A DNA stretch of 64,000 nucleotides. Source: Turnera subulata (taxonomy: Eukaryota; Streptophyta; Magnoliopsida; Malpighiales; Passifloraceae). The stretch lies in contig JAKUCV010001420.1 of NCBI GenBank assembly GCA_028386065.3, forward strand, positions 126,675 through 190,674, written 5' to 3'. Below, in pieces: positions 9,999-21,747 of the stretch. The position numbers were made by a program, and so were the translations under genes. A model generated the notes under the pieces. The model ran no database searches and was not told where the DNA came from. It was given only the letters and a program-made list of their open reading frames with translations. The number at the start of each line of letters is the position of its first letter. The first letter of the stretch is position 1.

Positions 9999-11106
9999 TC
10001 ATGCTTCGAAATATACCGCACCGGCAGCTGGATAGGGAGCAGTGAGTGCCTCTTTTTGGTAAAATTTGAACTGTCTTCTGCCTACCTGATCCAGTACTGC
10101 ATCAGCTTCTCCATCATAATTATTCCATTGGAGTATTTCCGTCTGCCCATATAAACGGAAGTAGAGCATCTTGTATCCGCGATCCTTTACAGCGGGGGTA
10201 TGAAATTGCACTCATATGCAACACGTCCTGACTCATTATCATGAATATATTGAATGAAAGGAACCCAGTTGTCATGTTCCTTCATCACCCAAACAATCTT
10301 CTTTCGAATTGAATTATTTCGCATAAGGCGGCAACACATACACAGATATTCTCCAATGATTCCCATGCTAAAATGTTCATAAAATGGATCAAGATCTGGG
10401 GCTTGAACATCAAAAAACTTCTCCTCCACCAAATCAAAAGCAGTGATCCACTCACCGGACCGACTTTCCCAATAAAGTGTACCATACAAGTACAGACCCC
10501 CACCCCCTTCTTTCATCCGGTCCAAGTATCTGCTAGGAATTTCCACCATTTTCCAGGAACCTGTCTTCAATCAGAAGATTTGAACTTCAACTTCCGGGAC
10601 GGGAGCATTAGGGCAACGTCCAGCTAGAAAAACCTTATAATCATCACCGACCGAATCATGTCCAAAACCATAAGCTAGAGGCACAAGACCACCATATTGA
10701 TCAGGATTGATGGATGTATATTTAGGCTTTGGCAATTTTCTATAGACACCCGTAAAAGGATTCCACACAGCAATGTTGCTAATACATGGGTCAAATACTA
10801 CAAATTGAGTAACACAAACTAACCCATTGCATGATCCTACAAAATTTACACACTGATCGTTTGCTGTTGGAAACCAAACCTCGCCATTCTTACTTTGGCC
10901 ATTACCAAAATCCAACGACCTAGGAGTTTTTGGACGTTGATCTCCGGCGGTGACGACCTGGATCTCAATTTGTGGAATTTTGGGCTGACCAACAAAGACG
11001 ACCATGACTTGGAGACGGACCTAAATCGATGAATGGACTGTTGAGGTAACAGCGCTAGAATCTCCTCCACAATTTCTAGTGGTAACCTGAGGTTCGCTGC
11101 TCCCAT
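9999..11106 (-). pseudogene. F-box protein (CPR1-like), copy B, multiple breaks
   Basis: Same family and layout as the intact copy at 36084-37301. The F-box is MGAANLRLPLEIVEEILALL then SIHRFRSVSKSWSSLLVS; the FBA domain follows in pieces. Breaks seen: a deletion near 10925 that changes frame after NVQKLL; a nonsense codon at about 10571-10576 (IF-stop-LKTGSW where the paralog has IFSLKTGSW); and loss of one G in a G run near 10197 before VKDRGY. The C-terminal YTEALTSPYP region has lost a few residues (KEALTAPYPAA). At least three lesions make this a clear pseudogene. Confidence 0.85.
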
Positions 11107-11197
11107 TGTAACAATTTCTGGTTACTTAGGGCTATATATGGGAATCCCTAACGTTTGCTTCTTCAAAACTTTTATAAAACGTTGGTGTTTTACTATA

Positions 11198-14100
11198 CTA
11201 GTTTTTTCTGCACGTGCGATGCACGTGGCATAGTATTATATGTTTTAAATCACGTGGTGTAGAATTAATCTTAATCTTGAAAAGAACTTATATATAAAAT
11301 CTAGGTAGATGGATACACATTATTTAGAATTAGTTTATGTAGTGGAATATGAATTTAAAAATCTATTATTGTTAATAATATTCATTATTTCTTTGATATC
11401 CTAAATTATATAAGTTTAATTTTCAAATTATATTATTATTTTTCTTAGTCGTTGTTCATGTTGGTAAATTTTTGTTTTTTTATATAGTTTTTGTATTGTA
11501 TATAAGGGTAATTATACTAATTTGTTGATTTTTCTAGCTCCAACTTTAAAAAATATAAACCGTGAGTTCTTATAATTATTCTTCTCTATGATTATTCTTT
11601 TCCACTGATGTTATCGTTGTTCGTAGTTTTCGCTGACTCTTTGGCAGTTCTTCGTTTTATAAATATAGAGAAACTACCTGAAAAATATAAAACGTGAGTT
11701 CTCATAATTATTCTTCTATATGATTATTCTTTTTCGCTGATGTTATCCTTGTTCGTAGTTTTCGCTAACTCTTCGGAAGTTCTTCGTTATGCCATCCTTG
11801 TTTTTCTTTATTGTTTCGTTTAGAATTAGTTTTAGTATTAGATAAGAATTTATAAATCTATTATTGTTAATAATATTTATTATTTCGTTGATATTCTAAA
11901 TTATATAAGTTTAATTTTGAAATTACATTATTATTTTTAGGATATAAGGGTAATTATTCTAATTTTCTGGTTTTTCTACTCCTACTATATAGTTATAAAT
12001 AAAGAGAAACTACTTTAAAAAATATAGACCGTGAGTTCTTATAATTATTTTTTTCTATGATTATTCATTTTATCTAATGTTATCCTTGTTCGTAGTTTTC
12101 GCCGACTCTTCGGCAGTTTTTCGTTTTATAAATATAGAGAAAGGTACTTGAAAAAAAATAAACCGTGAGTTCTTATAATTATTCTTCTATATGATTATTC
12201 TTTTTATCTTATGTTACCTTTGCTCGTAGTTTGCGTTGACTCTTCGGCAGTTCTTCGTTTTATAAATATAGAGAAACTACTTGAACAAATATAAATCGTG
12301 AGTTCTTATAATTATTCTTCTCTATGTTTATTCTTTTTATCTGATGTTATGCTTGTTCGTAGTTTTTGCTGACTCTTCGACAGTTCTCAATTTTATAAAT
12401 ATAGAGAAACTACTTGAAAAAATATAAACCGTAAGTTCTTATAATTATTCTTCTCTATGATTATTCTTTTTCACTGATGTTATACTACTGTGAGTTCTTA
12501 TAATTATTCTTCTCTATGATTATTCTTTTTGTCAAATGTTATCTTTGTTCGTTGTTTTCGTTGACTCTTCGGCAGTTCTTTATTTTATAAATATAGAGAA
12601 ACTACTTGAAAAAATATAAATCGTGAGTTCTTATAATTATTCTTCTCTATGATTATTATTCTTTTTATCTGATGTTATCCTTGTTCGTAGTGAGTTCTTA
12701 TAATTATTCTTCTCTATGATTATTCTTTTTATCGAATGTTATCCTTGTTCGTAGTTTTTGCTGACTCTTCGGCAGTTCTTCATTTTATAAATATAGAGAA
12801 ACTACTTGAAAAAATATAAACCATAAATTTTTATAATGATTCTTCTCTATGATTATTCTTTTTCAATGATGTTATCCTTCTTAGCAGTTTTCGCTGACTC
12901 TTCGGCAATTCATCATTATGTTATCCTTGTTCTTCGTTATGGTTTTTTTAGAATTAGTTTTAGTATTATATAAGAATTTACAAATCTATTATTGTTAATA
13001 ATTTTTAATATTTAGTTGATATTCTAAATTATATAAGTTTAATTTTCATATTATATTATCATTTTAAGTTCTTATAATTATTCTTCTCTATGATTATTCT
13101 TTTTCACTGATGTTATACTACCGTGAGTTCTTATAATTATTCTTCTCTATAATTATTCTTTTTGTCTAATGTTATCTTTGTTCGTAGTTTTCGTTGATTA
13201 TTCGGCAGTTCTTTATTATATAAATATAGAGAAACTACTTGAAAAATATAAATCGTGAGTTCTTATAATTATTCTTCTCTATGTTTATTCTTTTTATCTG
13301 GTGTTATCCTTGTTCGTAGTTAGTTCTGATAATTATTTTTCTCTATGATTATTCTTTTTATCTGATGTTATCCTTGATCGTAGTTTTTGCTGACTCTTCG
13401 GCAGTTCTTCATTTTATAAATATAGAGAAACTACTTGAAAAAATATAAACCGTAAATTTTTATAATGATTCTTCTCTATGATTATTCTTTTTCACTGACG
13501 TTTTCCTTTTTAGTAGTTTTCGCTTACTATTCGGCACTTCATCATTATGCTATCCTTGTTCTTTGTTATTGTTTTATTTAGAATTAGTTTTGGTATTAGA
13601 TAAGAATTTACAAACTATGATTATTCTTTTTCACTGATGTTATACTACCGTGAGTTCTTATAATTATTCTTCTCTATGATTATTCTTTTTGTCTAATGTT
13701 ATCTTTGTTCGTAGTTTTCGTTGACTCTTCGGGAGTTCTTTATTTTATAAATATAGAGAAACTACTTGAAAAAATATAAATCGTGAGTTCTTATAATTAT
13801 TCTTCTCTATGATTATTTTTTTTATCTGATGTTATCCTTGTTCGTAGTGAGTTCTGATAATTATTTATCTCTATGATTATTCTTTTTATCTGATGTTATC
13901 CTTGATTGTAGTTTTTGCTAACTCTTCGGCAGTTCTTCATTTTATAAATATTGAGAAACTATTTGAAAAAATATAAACCGTAAATTTTTATAATGATTCT
14001 TCTCTATGATTATTCTTTTTCACTGATGTTATCCTTCTTAGTAGTTTTCGCTTACTCTTCGGCACTTCATCGTTATGCTATCCTTGTTCTTCGTTATTGT

Positions 14101-14438
14101 TTTATTTAGAATTAGTTTTAGTACTAGATAAGGATTTACAAATCTGTTATTGTTAATAATTTTTAATATTTAGTTTATATTCTAAATTATATAAGTTTAA
14201 TTTGCAAATTATATTATTATTTTTTAGTGAGTAAACTTTTGTTTTTTATATAATTTTTGTATTTAATATAAGGGTAATTATACTAATTTGTTGATTTTTT
14301 AGCTCATGCTATATATTTATAAATATAGAGAAACTACTTGTCATTCATTATTATATGACATATCGTTTTTATTTATTATAATACTAAGTAAAGTTATTTT
14401 CGTACTTTCGGCTGTTTCGTTGTCTTCGTAAGTATAGA
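11198..14438 (-). mobile_element. Non-autonomous Helitron, 3.24 kb, with clean ends
   Basis: Read on minus it starts TCTATACTTACG (14438 downward) and ends with the hairpin gcacgtg-like stem (cacgtgcatcgcacgtg), a short A run and CTAG at 11198-11201. These are the canonical TC...hairpin...CTRR ends. It sits between A (11197) and T (14439). The empty site is visible in paralogous F-box promoters: ttttactatta at 7075 and tttactattacaacactaat at 37560 run straight through. No Rep/helicase coding was found, so it is non-autonomous. The interior is mostly a minisatellite. Confidence 0.85.
11560..14100. repeat. Minisatellite, unit about 133 bp, inside the Helitron
   Basis: A unit beginning cgtgagttcttataattatt, with ctctatgattattctttt, gatgttatccttgttcgtag, gactcttcggcagttctt and tataaatatagagaaactac, recurs head to tail about 15 times, many of them partial. 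Higher-order blocks also repeat: a longer linker with ttagaattagttttagtatt occurs near 11820, 12950, 13580 and 14110. It is strongly AT-rich and non-coding. Confidence 0.85.
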
Positions 14439-14818
14439 TTACACTACCAATGATAAACTCTGCTTTGTCTATCCTTAACCTAGAAGGAACTGGGCTAACA
14501 CAAATTGATTCGTTATCGCGAACCGCCTCCTTGTTATAATTATACAATTTCGTAATATTGGCTGCGTAACCTGTGAAGAAACAGTTGTACCTAAAAACTG
14601 TTCCGTCGTCTTTACTAAAATTTAATGAAGAAAAGTGGTAGTTTAGGGTAAAAAAACAAAAGTGGAGATTATAAATTTGGATATTAATTGTGATTACTCT
14701 TTAAGTTTGCAAATTGGTCTAGTTTAAACATTAATTGGTATGTCGGAAGCTAAACTTCACATCACCCAAATGTATATTTGTTCGTGTCAATCGAAAATTA
14801 TACTATAATCTATATCTA
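14439..14818. other. Rest of the F-box B 5' flank
   Basis: 14439-14600 continues the F-box promoter sequence cut by the Helitron (aatgataaactctgc, ctagaaggaact, cgttatcgcgaaccgcct, tataattatacaatttcgta). 14600-14818 is AT-rich with nothing I recognise. No gene is supported. Confidence 0.6.
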
Positions 14819-14847
14819 TCTATATTATCTACATATACTAAAACAGG

Positions 14848-15045
14848 GAAGACTTTGGTGGTGAGAATTGATTCTTTTGCCCCGATAAATTTCTAATAAG
14901 ACAAATTTACCATTTATTTTGTTTGATTTATTTTTTTAAAAATACTAAAACAGGGAAGACTTTGGTGGTGTGAATTGATTCTTTTACCCCGATAAATTTC
15001 TAATAAGACAAATTTACCCTTTATTTTGTTTGATTTATTTTTTAA
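14848..15045 (+). repeat. Tandem duplication, about 95-bp unit, two copies
   Basis: Two neighbouring copies of a unit that starts atactaaaacagggaagact, contains gataaatttctaataagac and ends tgtttgatttatttttt. They differ at a few bases. This lies at the presumed 5' end of the Helitron. Confidence 0.8.
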
Positions 15046-16101
15046 AAAATATCATTATGATAATTGTTCCTTTTGGACACGTTGAATAACCATGAGCCTC
15101 TAATTCATTCTTTGTAAAATTATCTAACGTGGTATATTTTCTTTTTTACAAGTGTAACGGTTGTAAAATATAGCATTAAATTACTAAATATTTTGAGGAT
15201 GCCACGTTCTAACTTACATGCATCTAAGATCAGTTCCTGTAAACTTTATTCCCTTGGATTATCCGTCCGGGTGCTTCATCATACTTGGTCTTCCCTCTCC
15301 TACTCTCCAATACTCTATCTCTCCTCAACACTCTATCTATCTCTCATCTCTTTCTTCACTTTTCTCTATTCCTCTTTCTATCAATCCTTTTTCTCAGATC
15401 ATCCTTCACAACAACTGTACCAAGACCTGCAATGTCAATACTCCCATAATTTTGCCCAAAATAATTCAGAAATCCTTGTTTGGTAGCCATCAGTTTGTTA
15501 CAAGTGTAATCTGTCAGCCTCTGCCTCTCCATTTCAACCACCTCCAGAGCCCAGTTCTTAGACTTTCCTTTCATTTTCTCTACAAGAGAGTGGCATGCAC
15601 GTTTTATGCCCATCTGCAGCTGGTGATAGTTTTCAGAGTGATGCTTAAAAACTGATATCGCACTTCTTCAATGTAATCCCATACCTTCTCCACGAACTAG
15701 AATTTGTGTAAAAAAATGTAGTACTATGAATCTGTTATTTCATATTAAACTAAATATTTTTGTTAAACAGGACTATATTTAAGGTAAGATGCAACATGAT
15801 GGATCGTTGAGAATTCAGCCCTAGTTTGCACTCTTCTTCCCATCTGCTACAATAGTGTTTCTTCTTCCTCTGTCCGTCTTTGTTCTTTTTTTTTTTTTGA
15901 TGCTAATCGACGATCTTCATTAATATAAAATAATTTGTACAAAAGACTGTGAAAATTACAGTAAGCAACCTGTCAACAAGACAGTCACAACACCAAAGCT
16001 GGGCTTAGATACCCGTTACATCGAAAAGCCTATTGTGACTGATTTCCCCGAACGCCAACCTCTGAAGGTCTCCGATGATACAAGAACAGCTCCTGCACTA
16101 T

Positions 16102-16223
16102 ATGGGAATCGCGGATGAAGTGACTTAAACCACCATAGGGCCCGAGAGAGGACCAAGTCGAAATGGGAATTGCGGATGAAGTGACTTAAACCACCATAGG
16201 GCCCGAGAGAGGACCAAGTCGAA
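16102..16223 (-). repeat. 61-bp tandem duplication near the LINE 3' end
   Basis: The unit at 16102-16162 (starting atgggaatcgcggatgaagt) is repeated at 16163-16223 with a single base change seen. A unit of 61 is not a multiple of three, so the C-terminal frame changes at this point. Confidence 0.9.
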
Positions 16224-17449
16224 AAGTAAATCCACCTGTAAATCCTTTTGCTTACGTGCAAGCCAAATGGACCACATCATTGCAAGTCCCAACAGCATCC
16301 AAGCTTGTTCGGCATGGCGGACTCCTGCGAAGCCCGGCCACTGCACTAACAAATCAATCACACTTCTCGGTGCAATCCAACAAACTCCCCACCAGCGACA
16401 AAGACGTTGCCAAAGAGGGGCAACAACGGGACAGAGAAGTAGCAAATGAGTAATATCCTTCAACGCTTCCGAGCAAAAAGAACAAGCCAAATCCCCTGCT
16501 TGAAGCATACCCCGCCGACCAAGGAACTCCTTAGTAATAACTCCCTCATTTAACACCAACCACAGAAAAAACTCAATTTTTGGTGGGGCCAAACCCATCC
16601 AAGCTAGTGGTCGTGGGGTTGTTGTACTAGAAGTGAGAAAAGAATAGGCTGACCGAACTGTGTACAAACCCGTCCCCTCATGCATCCATATCCAAGAATC
16701 ACGGCAGTCCGGACGGAACTGCACTCCCTCAATAGGCCCCATCATTTGGGCACAAATCTCCCTTTCCCACTCGTATAAAGGTCGTGACCAGCTTGTCAAA
16801 TTACCATTCAATAATAAACCCTCCTGTGCAACATCTCGAAGCGAAGCTTGCTTGAATTTAGACAAGAGATAAAGCCTCTTGAATCGAAACTCCAAACAGC
16901 CCATGGGGGACCACTCATCACTCCAAAATCGAATACGATCCCCGCCACCAATGGTTAATGACATACCGGATTTTAGAGTTGGGGAGCCCACACATGGATA
17001 ATCTCCACTTCGTAAAATGTTCTTCCAAATTGGGGATGCTTTGGAGATATCAAAATTTCGTGTCATGGATGTCTCTGCCACCCCACACTTGGCAGAGATT
17101 GTTCTCTGCCAAAGGTGCCCCTCCTGCGTACTATACCGCCAAAGCCACTTATAGAGCAAACAAATGTTTTTTACCACCAAGTTTTCAATTCCAAGGCCAC
17201 CCTTGTTCTTAGGCATCATGACCTTATCCCACTCAACATGGGGAATTTTTTTTGCGTGGCACTACCTTCCCACAAAAACTCACGCTGGATACGAACCAGT
17301 TTCTTAACTACCACGCCTGGCAGCTTAAACATAGAAAGATAGTATAGTGGCAGGGATGAAAGTACAGATTTGATAAGAACTAATCTTCCAGCAAATGATA
17401 AAAATCTCCCCTTCGACGAGTGGAGTCGGGACCTAAACTTCTGCACCAC
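16125..17449 (-). pseudogene. LINE ORF2 C-terminal region with zf-RVT domain
   Basis: Two frames: 17216-17449 (SKGRFLSFAGRLVLIKSVLS, LPLYYLSMFKLPGVVVKKL) and 16125-17219 (MMPKNKGGLGIENLVVKNIC ... LAPPKIEFFLWLVLNEGVIT, CSFCSEALKDITHLLLLCP, LWQRLCRWWGV). The second holds the zf-RVT zinc-binding domain. MWSIWLARKQKDLQ marks the end region. A one-base frame change joins the two at about 17217. No RNase H domain follows, as in many plant L1 lineages. Confidence 0.85.
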
Positions 17450-17467
17450 AGGGTCCCAACACTTGGT

Positions 17468-18868
17468 TTAGCGCATATTCGCACCCAACGGCAAGCCCAG
17501 GTACATGAAAGGTAATTTTTCAGGTTTGCACAATAAGATATCGGCAAAAGAGCGAACTTCTGCTTCACCCATGGAAATCCCAGCTATACCACTTTTGTGG
17601 AAATTGATACTCAACCCTGAAAGCATCTCAAAGCATCGCAAAACCCTTTTTAAAGTTAGCAAAGCAGTAGTATCAGCTTGTGAGAACAACAGTGTATCAT
17701 CCACAAACTGTAGAAGGGAAATAGGAATATTATTCACAATCACCGGAGCAAGCAATCAACATTCACAAGCCGTGTGCATTAGAGAAGATAAACCCTCTGC
17801 AGCCAATAAGAACAAAAATGGTGATAGGGGGTCCCCTTGCCTTAGTCCTTTCTGCATGGTAAATTCAGAAGAGGGTGAGCCATTAATGAGGATTGACAAC
17901 GTGGCTGATTGAAGGCAAGCCTCGATCCAAGAAATCCATTTTGCACCAAACCCCATCCTTTCCATCACTTGCAGAAGATATGACCATGAGATGGAATCAT
18001 ATGCTTTTCTAAAGTCAATTTTCCAAACCACAACCCGTGATTTGGACAACTTTAAAGAGTGAATCACCTCTGACGCGACAAGATGACAATCCAGAATATA
18101 TCTCCCTGCAATGAAAGCTGACTGTGTCTTACTCACCAAAGTATCCATAACCGGTTTCATACGCTCTGCAAGTATTTTTGAGACAATTTTATATAAGCCG
18201 TGTATCAGTGTAATAGGCCTGTATTCGTCAAAACCTTCTGCCATGGTTTTTTTTGGGAGCAAGGTAATGTAAGAACAATTGGACCCCTTCGGCAACCTGC
18301 CTGTTTCAAAGAACTGCTGAACCAATTCAAACAAGTCAGCTTTGAGAAAATCCCAACATGTTTTGTAAAAGGAGAAATTAAAACCATCAGGGCCTGGTGC
18401 CTTCATACTTTCACAGGCCCACACCGCATTCTTGAGCTCCTCTATAGTTATTGGTCGCTCTAAGTATGCCGCAGTAGCATGGTCCAGGGAATTAAATTCT
18501 AAAGCCCCAATCTTTGGCCGAGATTTAGCTGCGTCTCCATATAAGTTAGAAAAATAGGATACTGCTGCCGCTTTGATCCCTGCTGGACTAGTAACATCTT
18601 GACCCTCATATCAAACACCAGTAATACCATTCTTTCTCCCCCGATTACATGCCACCGTGTGGAAAAAGTTGGTGTTACGATCCCCGAGCTTGCTCCATGT
18701 CACCTGGGATTTTTGCCTCCATAAACTCTCCCGTCGTTTATCCCAATTATAAAGATTAAGACGAGTATCAGCTAAGTGCTGCCATTCAGCATCTGACAGC
18801 TGTACTTGTTCACTCCTGAGCTCCAAATCATCAACTTCAGCTTGTAATGCCGACACTTTCTGATCCAC
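17468..18868 (-). pseudogene. LINE ORF2 reverse transcriptase
   Basis: Polymerase of the 15889-21729 LINE, on minus. A coiled-coil like linker (SALQAEVDDLELRSEQVQ, WSKLGDRNTNFFHTVA; 18611-18868) precedes the polymerase. Then MKAPGPDGFNFSFYKTCWDF, DEYRPITLIHGLYKIVSKIL, FIAGRYILDCHLVASEVI, KIDFRKAYDSISWSYLLQVM and QKGLRQGDPLSPFLFLLAAE (17756-18424) follow. After a stop at 17756, LLQFVDDTLLFS (17468-17755) carries the catalytic FVDD pair. All core catalytic motifs are present, but split by stops. Confidence 0.9.
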
Positions 18869-19002
18869 CTGACCAAATGAATGCCGGTTCCAAAGAGCAA
18901 GGCTACCCCATCATTTGCTTAGTTTTTTCAATAAGCAGAATCTCCCTGGAACCTCTTATTCAATCGTCGCCCACATACTAGAAATCACGGTATCAAAATT
19001 CG
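18869..19002 (-). pseudogene. LINE ORF2 linker, frameshifted
   Basis: Between the endonuclease and polymerase parts the minus strand changes frame more than once: NFDTVISSMWATIE is in the frame of 18956-19141, then GRFCLLKKLS follows in another. This is the usual EN-RT linker and is not functional. Confidence 0.6.
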
Positions 19003-19749
19003 TTATGTCCACCAACAAGACAAAAACCGAAAAGGCTTGAAACCCCAATCCTTCTTTTCTTGTGCTAAGATTAGAGGCCAATGATCTGAAGTACCCCTGC
19101 TCGTTGTTTGTAGAGTTAGAGAAGGGAAAGAGATGCTCCACTCCGGTTCCGCCATGGCTCTATCTATTCTACTAGCAGCTATTGAATTCGCCCATGTATA
19201 CTGACGCCCTTGAAGAGGGAATTCCAAAAGATTTATGGAGTCCATAAAGCTTCTAAGCGCACCCGATCCCCGTGCATACACTCTTCCACTCTTCCTCTCC
19301 TCTGCATGCAACGTCTCATTAAAATCACCCACCACTAGCCATGGAGACGGATGAGCAAGTTTTTGGGTAACAAGAGATGACCACATGTTGATACGTTCGT
19401 CAATATCAATAGAAGCATACACACAACATATAGCTATGTTTATATTAGACTGCACCAACGTTTCTTCAATCAAGATCCAACGCTCCCCTACAGCATGGCT
19501 GTTACAGTGGAAGTCATCATCATCCCACATTAACAATAAACCACCCGATAACCTGATAGCATCCGCTGTCAAGAACTGTAGATTAGGTGGTGACCATATT
19601 TTCCGACACCAGTATTCAGAGATCAACTGTAACCTCGTCTCACATAGAAAAACAAAGGAAGCTCTATTCTGATAAATTAAAGAGCGCAAATGTCTATGCT
19701 TTGACGACGCCAATGCCCCTCTTAAATTCCAGGATATAAGACTAAACAT
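19003..19749 (-). pseudogene. LINE ORF2 apurinic-type endonuclease domain
   Basis: Start of ORF2, 248 codons open. It nicks target DNA in working elements. Exonuclease-endonuclease-phosphatase fold motifs are visible: SWNLRGA at the N-terminus, FLCETRL (metal-binding Glu), WLVVGDFNETLHAEER (Asp and Asn), RIDRAM, and TSDHWPLIL (catalytic Asp-His). It is broken only at its C-terminal side, where the frame leaves ORF2 after FLSCWW. The start ATG at 19747-19749 fits the usual spacing after ORF1 (stop at 19905). Confidence 0.85.
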
Positions 19750-19904
19750 TCGGTTTCGACTTACTCCATTCAGCCTGTTCCTTCACTATTAATTCCTATG
19801 CCATCATAAGCGTCTGTTGACGACCCTCCACTCTGTTCCAACCTAGTTCATCCCCCACTGCCACGGTTTTTACAGCTTCTTGCATTGAAGGGATGTCCGG
19901 AGAT

Positions 19905-21620
19905 TCAATGTTGGAAGTTGGCTATGGTGGAGACTGATTCCACCTTACATTCTCTCGTCGCGTGGCACTGTGAGTAGTCTGCAGAGGTAACATGTCCCTG
20001 AGGGTTCACCTTCTTGAACTTCTTACGAGTACTGACTCTTGCCAAACTTATCGCCTTGGCCAACCTGTTCTCAAGAAAAAGTATGTAATCTGGGTCTGTA
20101 GGATTATAAGAAGCCGAATGAGTTTGAGCCGGTGTCTTCAATGAGGCACATGAAACATGTTTGTTACGTGGTGTACTGATCACCTTTGTAAACCCAGGTG
20201 GGCCTTGTGTGTCATCATCATCATCATTCCCCTCCAAAGGCCCATATGGATTATAAGTTGGGGTTGGGCTTGCTTGAAAACTTGAGCCCAAGCTACTCCT
20301 GGGAAAAACCGGACCAGTCCCTTGTTGTTTCAAAAGTCGATGGTTGACTTGTGATTCCGTGACAAGAGAAGATGGAGAAATTATAGGTTCATTAATCCCA
20401 TTTTCTGCCGCTACATTCTTGCCTTTCTTACTCCGTAAATTACGTTCCGAGATTAATGGCATTAGATTGAAGGGATCCCCCTCAATCTCTGGAATTACTC
20501 CGTCAATTTCTCCACCGCCCGGTCGCTGCTCTCTACTACCCGGATATTGCTCCTCTCCCTCCCCGGCCGCCGGCGCCTCATCGGTTTCCTGCAGTTCAAA
20601 CTGCTGCGATCTCGTCGCCATTGAAGACATGCTAGACTCATCAACCTCTTCGCACCCAACTTCAACGACTTCAATTTTGTAAGAGCGATTCAACACCTTC
20701 ACCATTAGAGATTTAGCAATGGTTTCCCCTTGGGTTGCTAATATTTCCATCCAAGCTGCTCCCAAGTTTTTTCGTTGCTCCGTTGATGGATGTACCCTCA
20801 CCAACCTCCCTAAAAGAGACCCAATGAACTCAAAAAACTCCTCACACCATATGTTCAAGGGGATCCCCCGTACCTGTATCCAGCAGCGGCGGTTCACCGC
20901 CCTGCCTCCGTCCTGCCATGGTTTAAAAGATGAAAACCACAACGAAATCCAGTCATGTTGCTGCTGAAGGAAAATCTTCATGGACTCCTCATTTGGAAAA
21001 CTGACCAGGACCCGATCCCCTCCCATATCAGAGACTTCCACCTCCCGCATCCCATGGAGCACCCATAGGAGATGCACCGACCCCATACTCGCCGGATTTC
21101 TCAGTACCCCCACCGCACTTCTTGCAAGCCATTTCATATTGTTGGTGGTTGGAATAAATATAACGCCAGGGTCAGGTTCGATAGGCCCCTGGTTTCCGCC
21201 CTCTAAGGGTGCAGTCTTCATAGTATGTGCATAGCTTCTGCCATCCCTCTGTCCCCCTACAGGAATTTGGGGCAACGGTGCTCTCTGTAGCTGCTTGTTG
21301 ACTGATCTCTCCCTAGCCACGTTTGCCCTGAGTGACCCCTCTGCTGTTTGCACCCTGTTCACGTCCAGTAGTAGACGATGAACATCCCTTATTCCCCGGT
21401 AACGAACAAACCCGAATCGCATCCTCGCCTTGTTCCTCTTGTTTGGTACATATACATCTACCACCTCCCCATACTTTGACAATAATCTGTGGACGTCCAC
21501 CGGTTTCCATGCCGCGGCCAGCTTCTCCACATACAACGTAATGACTTCGCCGTTGCTAATGGCCAGTTGAACCTGTTTCCGGCTCCATCGGGAAAAGTAT
21601 GGTGGCTGTCCGTTGATCAT
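19905..21620 (-). CDS. LINE ORF1 protein (RRM-like and DUF4283-like)
   Basis: Intact ORF of 571 codons on minus. In plant L1 elements ORF1 binds the element RNA. The N-terminal RRM-like domain covers residues about 25-105: ITLYVEKLAAAWKPVDVHRL, VVDVYVPNKRNKARMRFGFV (RNP1-type FGFV), then RANVARERS. Residues 170-320 look like DUF4283: WLARSAVGVLRN, VLVSFPNEESMKIFLQQQ, RRCWIQVRGIPLNIWCEEFF. The C-terminal third is low complexity with an acidic DDDDD. I see no CCHC knuckle. It sits 155 bp upstream of the endonuclease ORF. Confidence 0.9.
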   Translation of the reverse strand: MINGQPPYFSRWSRKQVQLAISNGEVITLYVEKLAAAWKPVDVHRLLSKYGEVVDVYVPNKRNKARMRFGFVRYRGIRDVHRLLLDVNRVQTAEGSLRANVARERSVNKQLQRAPLPQIPVGGQRDGRSYAHTMKTAPLEGGNQGPIEPDPGVIFIPTTNNMKWLARSAVGVLRNPASMGSVHLLWVLHGMREVEVSDMGGDRVLVSFPNEESMKIFLQQQHDWISLWFSSFKPWQDGGRAVNRRCWIQVRGIPLNIWCEEFFEFIGSLLGRLVRVHPSTEQRKNLGAAWMEILATQGETIAKSLMVKVLNRSYKIEVVEVGCEEVDESSMSSMATRSQQFELQETDEAPAAGEGEEQYPGSREQRPGGGEIDGVIPEIEGDPFNLMPLISERNLRSKKGKNVAAENGINEPIISPSSLVTESQVNHRLLKQQGTGPVFPRSSLGSSFQASPTPTYNPYGPLEGNDDDDDTQGPPGFTKVISTPRNKHVSCASLKTPAQTHSASYNPTDPDYILFLENRLAKAISLARVSTRKKFKKVNPQGHVTSADYSQCHATRECKVESVSTIANFQH

Positions 21621-21747
21621 TAAAAATTAAAACACTAACCAAGAAAGAATTAAACTCTAAAGTTTTTGTTTACTGCTACTACTATCTGTTTATCTTCTTC
21701 TCCCTTATTCTTCAAGTTTCCACCAATTTTGTCCGTCTTTGTTCTTT

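Larger units (their letters stand above)
15889..21729 (-). mobile_element. Near full-length LINE (L1-type), 5.8 kb, with 18-bp target duplication
   Basis: Minus-strand non-LTR retrotransposon. The target duplication tgtccgtctttgttcttt stands at 15871-15888 and 21730-21747. The poly(A) tail shows as T run 15889-15898. Order from the 5' end: ORF1 (19905-21620, intact), endonuclease (19003-19749), reverse transcriptase (17468-18424) and zf-RVT C-terminus (16125-17219). ORF2 is broken by frameshifts and stops, so it cannot move itself. The perfect long duplication and open ORF1 suggest a fairly young insertion. Confidence 0.93.

Noticed and set aside
15193..15655. Overlapping ORFs in the pyrimidine-rich stretch
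   Set aside because: Low-complexity CT-rich sequence inside a presumed Helitron; no domain and both strands open.
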